From the NCBI RefSeq assembly GCF_012163145.1, contig NZ_JAAVTX010000005.1, positions 372,001-436,000 on the forward strand: 64,000 bases of DNA. Reading direction: 5' to 3'. Positions 55,940-64,000 of the stretch are shown here, one piece after another. The DNA is from Falsiroseomonas frigidaquae. GTDB taxonomy: Bacteria; Pseudomonadota; Alphaproteobacteria; Acetobacterales; Acetobacteraceae. The number at the start of each line of letters is the position of its first letter. The stretch's first letter is position 1. A program made the position numbers and the translations under genes. The notes beneath the pieces are model-generated. The model did not search any database and had not been told where the DNA came from. It was given only the letters and a program-made list of their open reading frames with translations.

Positions 55940-57438
55940 GGCTTCGGTCCCAGGAAGACGCTGTGCGCGGAGGCTGCGATGCGCCCGTCCGAATCATGCA
56001 GCCGGAAGGTTATGTCGATCGATTCGTGGCGGGGCGAGCTATCCGGCTGGGTCACCAGGACGCGCCATTGCGTGATCCCGTCCGGCCGCGTGGTCACCGC
56101 GAAGCGGTTGCCGTCCATCACCTGGCCTTCCTGCACCTGCATGTGCAAAGCCTGAGGCGCCACGATCTCGAGGACCAACGTCGTCACCTCTCGGCCCTTG
56201 TTGGCGATCTTCAGGGTGTAGCCGTTGCGGATGGATCCGTCGGACAGCGTCACGAAAAGAGGCGCTCGGTCCCGCAGCACCGAGAGCGTCACTGCCTCAC
56301 GCAGCAGGAATGCACCGAGCATTACAGCGGCAACCGCGCCGAGCAGTGCGGCGTACAAGACTGTGCGGGGTCGGATGAAGCGCGGTACGCGCCGGGCGGC
56401 CATGCCGGCGGCGAGGCGCGGCGCGCCAGGCGGGACGGCTTTGGCCGCCGCGGTGGAGGCCGCGAGATTCGCCAGCGTCTCAAAGGCAACCAGGCCTTTG
56501 GGTCGCTCCAGTCGGGTCATGATGTCGTCGCAGGCATCGATGCACAGCCCGCATCCGATGCACTCCAACTGCTGCCCGTCACGTATGTCGATGCCGGTCG
56601 GGCAGACATTGACGCAGGCACGGCAGTCGACGCAATCGCCGATACCTTCTTCCTTCCACTTTCCTCGCGGCTCACCGCGCCATTCGCGATAGGTCACGAC
56701 CAGCGAATTCTCGTCCAGCATCGCCGCCTGGAACCTTGGCCAGGGGCACATGTAGGTGCAGACCTGCTCCCGCGCCCAGCCCGCCAGCAGATAAGTGGTG
56801 CCGGAGAACAGGGCGAAGAAGAAGTACACCTCCAGCGAGGCACGACCGGTAAGCACCTCCCACGTCACGGTCGGCGCATCGTTGAAATACATGATCCAGG
56901 CGCCGCCGGTTGCGGCCGCGATCAGTAGCCACGCCGCATGCGTGAGCACCTTCTTGCGGATCTTTGACGGCGACCAGGGCGCCTTATCCAGGCGCATACG
57001 CTCGTTCCGATCGCCCTGTATCTGCCGCTCGACCCACATGAACAGGTCGGTCCAGACCGTCTGCGGACAGGCAAAGCCGCACCAGACCCGGCCGAAAAGA
57101 CTGGTCGCGACGAAGAGCCCGATTGCGCCGAGCACGAGAAGCCCTGTCAGGAAGTAGACCTCCTGCGGCCATATCTCGATGAAGAAGAAGAATAGACGGC
57201 CATTGGCGATATCGACCAGCACCGCCTGGTCGGCGGCACCCGGGCCGCGGTCCCACCTGAGCCATGGCACGATGTAATAAGCTGCCAGGCACAGCGCGAG
57301 CACCACCCACTTCGCCCGGCGTACCGGCCCGGCCACGGCCTTCGGGTACACCTTCTGACGATCGGCATAGAGCGGCTGCACTGCGGGCGTCGGGGCTCCC
57401 GCGGGACGCAGTCGGTCTTTCGGCTGGATGGTGCTCAT
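55936..57438 (-). CDS. ccoG: cbb3 oxidase accessory protein CcoG (polyferredoxin)
   Basis: 500 residues, membrane-bound iron-sulfur protein that reduces Cu(II) for copper delivery to the oxidase. Membrane segments are followed by FGRVWCGFACPQTVWTDLFM, YMCPWPRFQAAM, and two ferredoxin-type clusters in CVDCRACVNVCPTGID and CIGCGLCIDACDDIM. A C-terminal Ig-like domain (IANKGREVTTLVLEIVAP) matches the family. It is 24 bases after ccoP and overlaps ccoH. Confidence 0.95.
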   Translation of the reverse strand: MSTIQPKDRLRPAGAPTPAVQPLYADRQKVYPKAVAGPVRRAKWVVLALCLAAYYIVPWLRWDRGPGAADQAVLVDIANGRLFFFFIEIWPQEVYFLTGLLVLGAIGLFVATSLFGRVWCGFACPQTVWTDLFMWVERQIQGDRNERMRLDKAPWSPSKIRKKVLTHAAWLLIAAATGGAWIMYFNDAPTVTWEVLTGRASLEVYFFFALFSGTTYLLAGWAREQVCTYMCPWPRFQAAMLDENSLVVTYREWRGEPRGKWKEEGIGDCVDCRACVNVCPTGIDIRDGQQLECIGCGLCIDACDDIMTRLERPKGLVAFETLANLAASTAAAKAVPPGAPRLAAGMAARRVPRFIRPRTVLYAALLGAVAAVMLGAFLLREAVTLSVLRDRAPLFVTLSDGSIRNGYTLKIANKGREVTTLVLEIVAPQALHMQVQEGQVMDGNRFAVTTRPDGITQWRVLVTQPDSSPRHESIDITFRLHDSDGRIAASAHSVFLGPKP

Positions 57439-57462
57439 GATTCAGCCCTCGGGCCCTGCCTT

Positions 57463-58335
57463 TCAGTTCTCGCCACCGCCCAGCGCATGCACGTAGACGG
57501 TCAGCATGTTGATGATCGCCGGATCGAGCCGCGGACCCCAGGCAGGCATGACGCCTGCGCGGCTATACGCGATGGTCTGCACGATCGAGGCCTTGTCGCC
57601 GCCATACAGCCAGATGCGGTCAGACAGCCGCGGCGCCCCGACGTCCCGATTACCCTCACCTCGCTCGCCATGGCACGCGGCGCAGTTCTCGGTGAACAAC
57701 TCAGCCCCCCGCCCCGCCGCAGCCACGTCGGTTGCCTGGCCAGCAAGCGACAGGACATATTCCGCCGTGTCCCTGACCTGCGGCAGCGTCAGTACGCCGT
57801 CAGCCAGGAAGCGCGGCATCATGCTGATGCGCTCCTCGTCGCTTTCGCCGGCCCGGACACCGTGGGTGATCGTCGCGCGGATTGCCTCGTGCTGGCCGCC
57901 CCAAATCCAGTCATCGTCGGCCAAGGACGGGAAGCCACCCACCGCGCCCTGGCCGCCTGCGCCATGGCAGCCGGCGCAGTTGTTGGCGAAGGCGATGCGA
58001 CCGCCGGCAATGGCGAAGCCGCGCAGCTCCGGATCATCCGCAATCTGCTGCGGCGTCGCCTCGCGGATGCGGGTCATCATGGGCGCCATCCGCGCCTGTG
58101 CATTACGGGTATCGTCCACCACCGCCTCTCGCGCGATCCAGCCGGTCAGGCCCGTCGCGCCCTGAAAGGGGAAGGCCGGGTAGACGACGACATAGACCGC
58201 GGCGAAGACGATGCAGGCATAGAAGGTGTAGAGCCACCACTTCGGCAGCGGCGTGTTCAGTTCGCGCAGACCGTCCCACTCATGCCCGGTGGTATCCGTG
58301 CCGGTGAGGCTGTCCTTCTCGATCTTGGTAGGCAT
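57463..58335 (-). CDS. ccoP: cbb3 oxidase dihaem subunit CcoP
   Basis: 290 residues. A cytoplasmic N-terminus containing GHEWDGLRELNTPLPKWW is followed by one membrane helix and two cytochrome c domains with CAGCHG (Cys 120/123) and CAACHG (Cys 218/221). Axial Met candidates are in the MMPRFL and VMPAWG regions. It passes electrons from cytochrome c to CcoO. The start is the ATG before PTKIEKDSL; the upstream extension overlaps ccoQ. Confidence 0.95.
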   Translation of the reverse strand: MPTKIEKDSLTGTDTTGHEWDGLRELNTPLPKWWLYTFYACIVFAAVYVVVYPAFPFQGATGLTGWIAREAVVDDTRNAQARMAPMMTRIREATPQQIADDPELRGFAIAGGRIAFANNCAGCHGAGGQGAVGGFPSLADDDWIWGGQHEAIRATITHGVRAGESDEERISMMPRFLADGVLTLPQVRDTAEYVLSLAGQATDVAAAGRGAELFTENCAACHGERGEGNRDVGAPRLSDRIWLYGGDKASIVQTIAYSRAGVMPAWGPRLDPAIINMLTVYVHALGGGEN

Positions 58336-58348
58336 GCGACGGGACTCC

Positions 58349-58516
58349 TCAGTGCCGGCGATCGGAGACGTCTTCACGGAAGGGGATGTCCCCCGCCTGT
58401 TCGAACTCGCGCTTTCGCGCGGGCGCCAGGACGCGGATCAGGATTCCGATGAAGAGAACGAAGAACCAGACCACCCAGAGGGTGGAGAAAAGTGGCTGAA
58501 GGGCGACGAGGTCCAT
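58349..58516 (-). CDS. ccoQ: cbb3 oxidase subunit CcoQ
   Basis: 55 residues: one membrane helix (LWVVWFFVLFIGILIRVL) followed by APARKREFEQAGDIPFREDV, the standard CcoQ tail. CcoQ stabilises the complex, particularly when oxygen is present. It lies between ccoO and ccoP with short gaps (11 and 13 bases), in the canonical order. Confidence 0.92.
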   Translation of the reverse strand: MDLVALQPLFSTLWVVWFFVLFIGILIRVLAPARKREFEQAGDIPFREDVSDRRH

Positions 58517-58527
58517 GTCCGTGCCTC

Positions 58528-59256
58528 CTACTGCTGCCGCACCTGCTCGGGCGTCACGTCGCTGAAGCGAACCAGCGTGCCGAGCATCTGCAGATAGGCA
58601 ACCAGCGCGTCCATCTCCGTCACCACCGCGGCGTTGCCGTCGAAAGTGCCCTGACGGGCGCGGGCGTAGCGTGCGGAGAAGTTGGCCCCGTCCAGGTCTG
58701 GCCTGGCCTGCGCCACCAGGTCGGCACGGGCATTGGCGATCATCTCCGCGGTGTAGGGCACACCAACCGCGGCCTGCGCGCGCAGATGGTCGGCGATGTC
58801 GCCCATGTTCAGCAGCCGGTCCAGGAAGGCGTAGGGCGGCATCACGCTCTCCGGCACCACCGCGCGCGGGCTACGGAGATGTGCAGCGTGCCAGTCATCC
58901 GAGTACCGCCCGCCGACACGCGCAAGGTCTGGCCCGGTGCGCTTCGACCCCCACTGGAAGGGATGGTCGTACATGCTCTCCGCAGCCAGCGAGTAGGCAC
59001 CGTAGCGCTCGAGCTCGTCGCGGAAGGGCCGCACCATCTGGCTGTGGCAGAGGTAGCAGCCCTCCCGCACATAGATGTTGCGGCCGGCGAGTTCGAGCGG
59101 CGTGTAGGGACGCACCCCCTCAACACGTTCGATCGTGCTCTCCACGGTGAACAGCGGCACGATCTGGGCCAGCCCGCCGATAGAGACCGTGATGAGCGTC
59201 AGCACGCCCATCAGGACCAGGTTCTTCTCGATGATGCCGTGATTGAACCAGCGCAT
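58528..59256 (-). CDS. ccoO: cbb3 oxidase monohaem subunit CcoO
   Basis: 242 residues. An N-terminal membrane anchor ([19 protein letters not shown]) is followed by the periplasmic cytochrome c domain with [12 protein letters not shown] (Cys 67/70, His 71) and the conserved [20 protein letters not shown] then WHAAHL. The axial Met lies in SVMPPYAFL. It passes electrons to CcoN. 11 bases separate it from ccoN. Confidence 0.95.
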   Translation of the reverse strand: MRWFNHGIIEKNLVLMGVLTLITVSIGGLAQIVPLFTVESTIERVEGVRPYTPLELAGRNIYVREGCYLCHSQMVRPFRDELERYGAYSLAAESMYDHPFQWGSKRTGPDLARVGGRYSDDWHAAHLRSPRAVVPESVMPPYAFLDRLLNMGDIADHLRAQAAVGVPYTAEMIANARADLVAQARPDLDGANFSARYARARQGTFDGNAAVVTEMDALVAYLQMLGTLVRFSDVTPEQVRQQ

Positions 59257-59267
59257 GACAGGCGTCC

Positions 59268-60773
59268 TTATTCGGCAGGTGCGGGAACGGGAGCGGCGAT
59301 GCCGGCCGGCACCGGTGCCGGAACCTCATCGGCCAATTCGTCGCTCGTCACGGTCTTCCACAGGTTGAAGACCATGATCAGTGCGCCGCTCAGGTACAGC
59401 ACGCCGCCCATCATACGGATTACGTAGTAGGGGTGCATCGCTGCCACGCTTTCGATGAAGGCGTATTGCAGGAAGCCCAGCTCGTCATAGGCGCGCCACA
59501 TCAGGCCCTGCAGAATGCCGGAGACCCACATCGCGGTGATGTAGAGGACGATGCCGAGCGTCGCGATCCAGAAGTGCCACGACACCAGCTTCTGGCTGTA
59601 GAGCGCACGCTTTCCCCACAGCTTCGGATACAGCCAGTACAGCGCGCCGAAGGTGATGAAGCCGACCCAGCCCATGGCGCCGGAATGCACATGGCCGATG
59701 GTCCAGTCGGTGTAGTGCGACAGGGCGTTGACCGCCTTGATCGACATCACCGGGCCCTCGAAGGTGGACATGCCGTAGAAGCCGACGGCGGTGACGGAGA
59801 AGCGCAGGCCTGGGTCCGTGCGAAGCTTGTCCCAGGCACCCGAAAGCGTCATCAGGCCGTTGATCATCCCGCCCCAGGACGGCATCCACAGCATCACCGA
59901 GAACACCATGCCCAGCGTCTGCGCCCAGTCAGGCAACGCCGTGTAGTGAAGGTGGTGTGGACCCGCCCAGATGTAGAGGAAGATCAGCGACCAGAAATGT
60001 ACGATCGACAGACGGTAGGAATAGACCGGCCGTTCCGCCTGCTTCGGGATGAAGTAGTACATCATGCCCAGGAAGCCTGCGGTCAGGAAGAACCCGACGG
60101 CATTGTGGCCATACCACCACTGGATCATCGCATCCTGCACGCCGGCTGCCAGGCCATAACTCTTGCCATGGCCGAGCGTGATCGGCAGCGCCAGGTTATT
60201 GACGATGTGCAGCATCGCGACGGTGATGATGAAGGCGAGATAGAACCAGTTCGCCACGTAGATGTGCGGCTCTTCCCGCCGCAGGATCGTGCCGCCGAAT
60301 GCGACCAGGTAGTGCACCCACACCACGGTCAGCCACAGGTCCACGAACCACTCAGGCTCGGCGTATTCTTTCCCCTGCGTCACGCCAAAGACGTAGCCGA
60401 GTGCGGCCGCGACGATAAAGAACTGGTATCCCCAGAACAGGAACCAGCCCATTGGCTCGCCGCCGAACAGGCGGGCGCGGCAGGTTCGCTGCACCACATA
60501 CAGGCTGGTGCAGATCAGCGCATTGCCGCCAAAGGCGAAGATCACGGCGGAGGTATGCACGGGCCGCAGGCGGCCGAAGGTCGTCCATTCGAGATCGAGG
60601 TTCAGCAGTGGCCAAGCCAGCTGCGATGCGATGACGACTCCGACCAGGAAGCCGACCACGCCCCAGAAGACAGTCGCGATCGCGAAGGCCCTGATCGGTG
60701 CCTCCACATACGGCTCGGGCCGCGTAACCGCAGCCGATAGGGCTGGGTTGGCGGCGTAGCCTGCTGCAGCCAT
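59268..60773 (-). CDS. ccoN: cbb3 oxidase catalytic subunit CcoN
   Basis: 501 residues, twelve membrane helices; holds haem b and the haem b3-CuB oxygen-reduction site and pumps protons. Key family regions: [40 protein letters not shown] (metal-site His), [19 protein letters not shown], and [18 protein letters not shown]. It heads the ccoNOQP-GHIS transcript. A perfect FNR/FixK box is centred 91 bases upstream of the ATG, so expression should rise at low oxygen. Confidence 0.96.
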   Translation of the reverse strand: MAAAGYAANPALSAAVTRPEPYVEAPIRAFAIATVFWGVVGFLVGVVIASQLAWPLLNLDLEWTTFGRLRPVHTSAVIFAFGGNALICTSLYVVQRTCRARLFGGEPMGWFLFWGYQFFIVAAALGYVFGVTQGKEYAEPEWFVDLWLTVVWVHYLVAFGGTILRREEPHIYVANWFYLAFIITVAMLHIVNNLALPITLGHGKSYGLAAGVQDAMIQWWYGHNAVGFFLTAGFLGMMYYFIPKQAERPVYSYRLSIVHFWSLIFLYIWAGPHHLHYTALPDWAQTLGMVFSVMLWMPSWGGMINGLMTLSGAWDKLRTDPGLRFSVTAVGFYGMSTFEGPVMSIKAVNALSHYTDWTIGHVHSGAMGWVGFITFGALYWLYPKLWGKRALYSQKLVSWHFWIATLGIVLYITAMWVSGILQGLMWRAYDELGFLQYAFIESVAAMHPYYVIRMMGGVLYLSGALIMVFNLWKTVTSDELADEVPAPVPAGIAAPVPAPAE

Positions 60774-60857
60774 GGCAAAACTCTCCCCTGCTCACACCGG
60801 GGTCGCGATCTGGGCGGTGTGGAGAGTGCAGATGACTGCCTATTGATCGCGGCGTCC

Positions 60858-60871
60858 TTGATGCGGATCAA
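60858..60871. promoter_or_regulatory. FNR/FixK-type box upstream of ccoN
   Basis: TTGAT-GCGG-ATCAA is a perfect palindromic match to the FNR/FixK consensus TTGAT-N4-ATCAA. It lies in the 164-base gap between divergent ccoN and the DUF2189 gene. If it acts at -41.5, transcription of ccoN would start near 60823. It could also affect the divergent gene, whose ATG is about 73 bases away. Confidence 0.88.
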
Positions 60872-60937
60872 TTGAGCGGCAGCCTCGGGCCGGTAATCTT
60901 CGGCCGGGATCAACGCCAGGAAGCCAGGGTAAGCCGC

Positions 60938-61735
60938 ATGCAGGACGCCGCCGAACCGATGGCAATTCAGCCCTCGCCGTCGATCCGCCCCCCGCCCTCC
61001 ATCCATGAGGTGCCGCCTGACCGGCCATGGGTCTGGATCGCGGCGGGCTGGAAGGATCTCATGGCCATGCCGCATGTAGGGTTCTTCTATGGCGCTGGCC
61101 TGGTCGTCGCCGGATGGCTGCTGAGCGCCATCCTGCTTCGGGCCGGAGTCGCCTGGGCTGTTTTGCCTGCCACCTCGGGCTTCTTCCTGGTCGCCCCGTT
61201 GCTGGCGGCAGGGCTCTACGAAGCGAGCCGCCGGCGTGAGCGCGGGGAACCGGTCTCCCTTCTTCTGTGCATGCAGGGCTTCCGCCGCAACGGCGCACAG
61301 TTGGCGCTGATGGGCGTAGTGCTGCTGTTGCTGCATCTGTTCTGGATCCGCACGGCCGGCCTGCTTTTTGCGGTATTCTTCGGCCTGGGCTTCTCGCCAG
61401 CCATTGAGACATTGCCCATGGCGATGCTGCGGTCAGACATGCTGCTGCCATTCCTGGTCATCGGGACTGGCCTTGGATTCATCCTGGCCATGATCGCCTT
61501 CTCGATTTCCGTGATCTCCATCCCGATGATGGTGGACCGCGACATCTCGGTCATCGAGGCGATCCTGACCTCGATCCGCGCTACTATCATCAACTGGCGA
61601 GCCATGGCGCTCTGGGCCGGGCTGATCGTGGTCTTCACGGCGATGGCCCTGGTACCCTTCTTCCTGGGGCTTGCGCTTGTGCTGCCGCTGATCGGCCACG
61701 CCACCTGGCACGCCTATCGCGACCTGCTGCGCTGA
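60938..61735 (+). CDS. DUF2189 membrane protein
   Basis: 265 residues. A short Pro-rich N-terminus precedes PWVWIAAGWKDLMAMPHVGF, and then six predicted helices, including GVAWAVLPATSGFFLVAPLL and the conserved ISVISIPMMVDRDISVIEAI. This matches DUF2189, a family of unknown function. It is divergent from ccoN across a shared FNR-type box, suggesting co-expression at low oxygen (inference). ATGs at 60938 and 60959 are both possible. It converges on the RTX gene with no intervening base. Confidence 0.85.
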   Translation: MQDAAEPMAIQPSPSIRPPPSIHEVPPDRPWVWIAAGWKDLMAMPHVGFFYGAGLVVAGWLLSAILLRAGVAWAVLPATSGFFLVAPLLAAGLYEASRRRERGEPVSLLLCMQGFRRNGAQLALMGVVLLLLHLFWIRTAGLLFAVFFGLGFSPAIETLPMAMLRSDMLLPFLVIGTGLGFILAMIAFSISVISIPMMVDRDISVIEAILTSIRATIINWRAMALWAGLIVVFTAMALVPFFLGLALVLPLIGHATWHAYRDLLR

Positions 61736-64000
61736 TCAGAACAGGTCGATATCGCTCGCGCTCAGTTGCCAGGGCGCCAGGCCTACCAGCACCAGTCCGC
61801 CATTACCGAGTGGCAGGAGCGTGCCAGAGGAAATACCGAGGAGCGCTGCAATAACGGCCAAGGACGATGCATAGGTGCTGGCTGGTACCACCAGGCGGTC
61901 CTGGCCGGGCGTAAAGTCCAGCACGGTGTCGATGCCGCCATCGGCATCCAGCAGGAACCTGTCGGGGCCGGCGCCGCCGCCTAGCGTATCGTCACCCAGA
62001 CCTCCCCGCAGGGAGTCCGCGCCCGCGCCACCGAGCAGCAGATTTCCGAGGGTGTTGCCGGTTATCCGATTGGCCAGGCTGTTGCCGAACCCGGAAACAG
62101 CGGCTCCCAGCAGGACGAGGTGTTCGAGATTCGGCGGCAGGGTGTAGCCGCCGCTGGGCAGAACCGCCCATATGGTGTCGGTGCCTGCGCCGAGCTCCTC
62201 AAACACCTGATCGTCGCGCCCATCCAAGAGATAGAGGTCGTCGCCGGTGCCACCGAAGAACCACCCGACCAGCCGATCCGCGGCAGTCCCATCCAGCGTA
62301 TCGGCGCCGCCCCCGCCACGCAGCACGTCGCCCGCACCGAGGCCGGCGCGCAGCAGGTCGTCGCCGTCGCCGGCCTGCAAACGGTCGGAGCCGCCACCGC
62401 CATCGAGCGTGTCCGCCCCTACACCTCCGTCCAGCCTGTCGCTGCCATCGCCACCCTGCAGCAGGTCGTCGCCATCGCCGCCGACCAGCACGTCATCGCC
62501 AACGCCGCCGTCCAGCGTGTCGTGACCGGAACCGCCAGCCAGCAGATCCACGCCGGCCTGCCCCATCAACCGGTCGTTTTCAGCGCCGCCCGCCAGCAGA
62601 TCATCGCCGTCGCCTCCATCCAGCGAATCCGCACCACTTCCACCCAGCAGCAGATCGTCGCCCTCCGCGCCCACGGCCGTGTCGTTGCCCTCATCACCGA
62701 GCAGCATGTCATCACCGGCACCACCAAGGCTCCGGTCGTTGCCGGCACCGCCGAACGCCGTGTCGGCGCCCTCCCCCGCCAGGATTGTGTCCGCCCCGGC
62801 ACCACCCACGAGCGAATCCGCGCCTGCGCCCGCATCAAGCAGGTCATCGCCGATGCCGCCCGAGAGCGTATTGCGCGCTTCATTGCCGTACAGGGTGTCG
62901 TTGCCCACGCTTCCGAATGCGGAAACATCACCGGCACCGGATCTCAACCTGAGCCTTTCGAAATGCTCAGGAAGCGTCATCGTCCAACCGGTCACCAACT
63001 CATCGATGCCTCCCGCCGCCAGTTCGAGCCAAGTGTCCGTCTGGCTCCGAAGCAGGTAGATATCGTTGCCCGCGCCGCCGATCAGGCGGTTACCGCCGGC
63101 GCCTCCGCCATCCAGCGTATCGGCACCATCGCCTCCCACAAGGCGATCAATCCCTTCTCCTCCGTCCAGCAAGTCGTCACCGGCATCACCAAACAGGCTG
63201 TCCGCCCCATCGCCGCCGAATATCCGGTCGACACCGTCGCCGCCGCGGACCGTGTCCGCGTCTGCATCGCCACGCAGCGTGTCACCGCCCGCACCGCCGA
63301 GGAGGCTGTCCGCACCCGCGAGGCCTGAGAGATGATCGTCTCCCGCATGGCCAATCAGCGCGTCGGGGGCGGCGGCGCCCAGCAGGGTATCAGCCAGGAG
63401 TGAGCCGTCCTGCACGGCGAAGGGAGAGGGTGGGCCTGGCGCCAGAACGGTCACAGGGATGCTGAAGCTGGCCAGGTTCCGGCCGTCCGAAACCTCGATC
63501 ATCACCTCGCGCACCGTGCCGCCCAGTCCCGTCAGGTCCACGCCCGGCCGCAGGCGCAATTCGCGGTCCACAATCTCGAACCAGGCCGAATCCGGCCACG
63601 CGACGCTGTACTCGAGCGGCCCATCGGTGTCCGGGTCCGTTGCGGACAGGGTGCCGATCGGTGCGCCGACGTCGTTGGCCAGCACGACACCGCCCGATGC
63701 AAAGACCAGATCCTGCGGCGGGGCGTCATCGACCCCCAGGAGCCGCACGGTGAAGCTATTCGGCAGTGCTCCCCAGCCTGACGACGTCCTGGCGCTGAGG
63801 CCGAAGGTGAATTGCCAATCGTCTCCCCAGTGCTCGGAGTCGAACGCCTGCATGGGCCTGATCGTCATCAGGCGGCTGCCAGTGCTGAAGGTGGAGACGA
63901 AATGGCGCGCATCGCGGCCGGAAAGTGCCGCGGAGGTTATCGCCGGGACGAAGGTGAGGTAGGCGACCCAGTCTCCGCGGATCGCGTTCTCATAGATCGT
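61736..64000 (-). CDS. RTX repeat protein, probably type I secreted (5' end outside window)
   Basis: At least 754 residues; the frame is open to the window edge, so the N-terminus is missing. From the left edge of the protein: a beta-rich region ([18 protein letters not shown]); a cadherin-like segment ([19 protein letters not shown] to [14 protein letters not shown]); about 25-30 calcium-binding GGxGxDxLxG nonapeptides; an interruption with [20 protein letters not shown]; more repeats; and the C-terminal [20 protein letters not shown] with end SASDIDLF, which resembles a type I secretion signal. No HlyB/HlyD genes are in view. Likely an extracellular adhesin or enzyme; catalytic domain not seen. 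Confidence 0.88.
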   Translation of the reverse strand, partial: TIYENAIRGDWVAYLTFVPAITSAALSGRDARHFVSTFSTGSRLMTIRPMQAFDSEHWGDDWQFTFGLSARTSSGWGALPNSFTVRLLGVDDAPPQDLVFASGGVVLANDVGAPIGTLSATDPDTDGPLEYSVAWPDSAWFEIVDRELRLRPGVDLTGLGGTVREVMIEVSDGRNLASFSIPVTVLAPGPPSPFAVQDGSLLADTLLGAAAPDALIGHAGDDHLSGLAGADSLLGGAGGDTLRGDADADTVRGGDGVDRIFGGDGADSLFGDAGDDLLDGGEGIDRLVGGDGADTLDGGGAGGNRLIGGAGNDIYLLRSQTDTWLELAAGGIDELVTGWTMTLPEHFERLRLRSGAGDVSAFGSVGNDTLYGNEARNTLSGGIGDDLLDAGAGADSLVGGAGADTILAGEGADTAFGGAGNDRSLGGAGDDMLLGDEGNDTAVGAEGDDLLLGGSGADSLDGGDGDDLLAGGAENDRLMGQAGVDLLAGGSGHDTLDGGVGDDVLVGGDGDDLLQGGDGSDRLDGGVGADTLDGGGGSDRLQAGDGDDLLRAGLGAGDVLRGGGGADTLDGTAADRLVGWFFGGTGDDLYLLDGRDDQVFEELGAGTDTIWAVLPSGGYTLPPNLEHLVLLGAAVSGFGNSLANRITGNTLGNLLLGGAGADSLRGGLGDDTLGGGAGPDRFLLDADGGIDTVLDFTPGQDRLVVPASTYASSLAVIAALLGISSGTLLPLGNGGLVLVGLAPWQLSASDIDLF
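61950..63360 (-). repeat. RTX nonapeptide repeat array
   Basis: Degenerate 27-base repeats encoding GGxGxDxLx units: the main block is about 62290-63360, broken near 62900-63060 by a non-repeat insert ([19 protein letters not shown]), and a short second block is near 61950-62090. In the presence of calcium these fold into parallel beta-rolls. Confidence 0.85.

Noticed and set aside
62120-63328. Long plus-strand open frame opposite the RTX gene
   Set aside because: Its repeated Val/Ile/Ala composition is only the antisense image of the RTX repeats.
61950-63360. CRISPR-like periodic repeats
   Set aside because: The periodicity is 27 bases without unique spacers and lies in frame within the RTX coding sequence.

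Overview
The window is a contiguous piece of a GC-rich alphaproteobacterial chromosome. Several features suggest the family Acetobacteraceae (Roseomonas-like): an aerobic lifestyle with a full cbb3 oxidase set, class II DAHP synthase, TANGO2/NRDE and DUF2189 proteins, and the purC-purS-purQ-purL-bolA-grxD order. That placement is inferred from gene content and protein character; no 16S gene or database search supports it. Coding density is high, many genes overlap by 1-4 bases (ATGA, GTGA, TGATG), and no insertion sequence, prophage or CRISPR array was seen.

Layout. (1) 1-8027: an import and catabolism block. It has two NitT/TauT-type ABC permeases (the first cut by the window edge), an NMT1/THI5-like binding protein, a ring-opening amidohydrolase of the cyanurate hydrolase/barbiturase family, a divergent FAD monooxygenase, a decayed permease relic, an amidase-signature hydrolase and an AzgA-like nucleobase permease. 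Together they look like a pathway for taking up and opening an N-heterocycle (pyrimidine, purine or triazine). (2) 8037-14226: Mpo1-like protein, MFS exporter, Dps, topoisomerase IV subunit ParE, a lipoprotein and a TerC protein. (3) 14345-22029: purine synthesis (purB; purC-purS-purQ-purL), with two small membrane ORFs between purS and purQ (one broken by an amber codon), followed by bolA and grxD. (4) 22053-30372: a hydrolase of unknown role, rpsD with clear promoter and terminator, an overlap-coupled set (DUF305, trmJ, alpha/beta hydrolase, orphan Bug receptor), and cysS and gltX.

(5) 30380-45593: NAD synthesis (nadE, a nicotinate phosphoribosyltransferase), DMT exporter, a redoxin/2OG-oxygenase fusion, class II DAHP synthase, glutathione reductase, succinate-semialdehyde dehydrogenase, glmS/glmU, gph, tRNA-Val(CAC) and an EF-hand protein. 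(6) 45738-52761: M20 peptidase, an isobutyryl-CoA-dehydrogenase-like enzyme, a fused indolepyruvate:ferredoxin-type oxidoreductase and a divergent Lrp/AsnC regulator; these fit amino-acid breakdown. (7) 52769-60773: the complete cbb3 oxidase operon ccoNOQP-GHIS plus an unnamed 58-residue membrane protein, headed by a perfect FNR/FixK box that also faces a divergent DUF2189 gene. (8) 61736-64000: the C-terminal part of a large RTX protein, probably type I secreted, running off the right edge.

The best candidates for something undescribed are the N-heterocycle block and, at a smaller scale, the short membrane proteins embedded in the purine and cbb3 operons.
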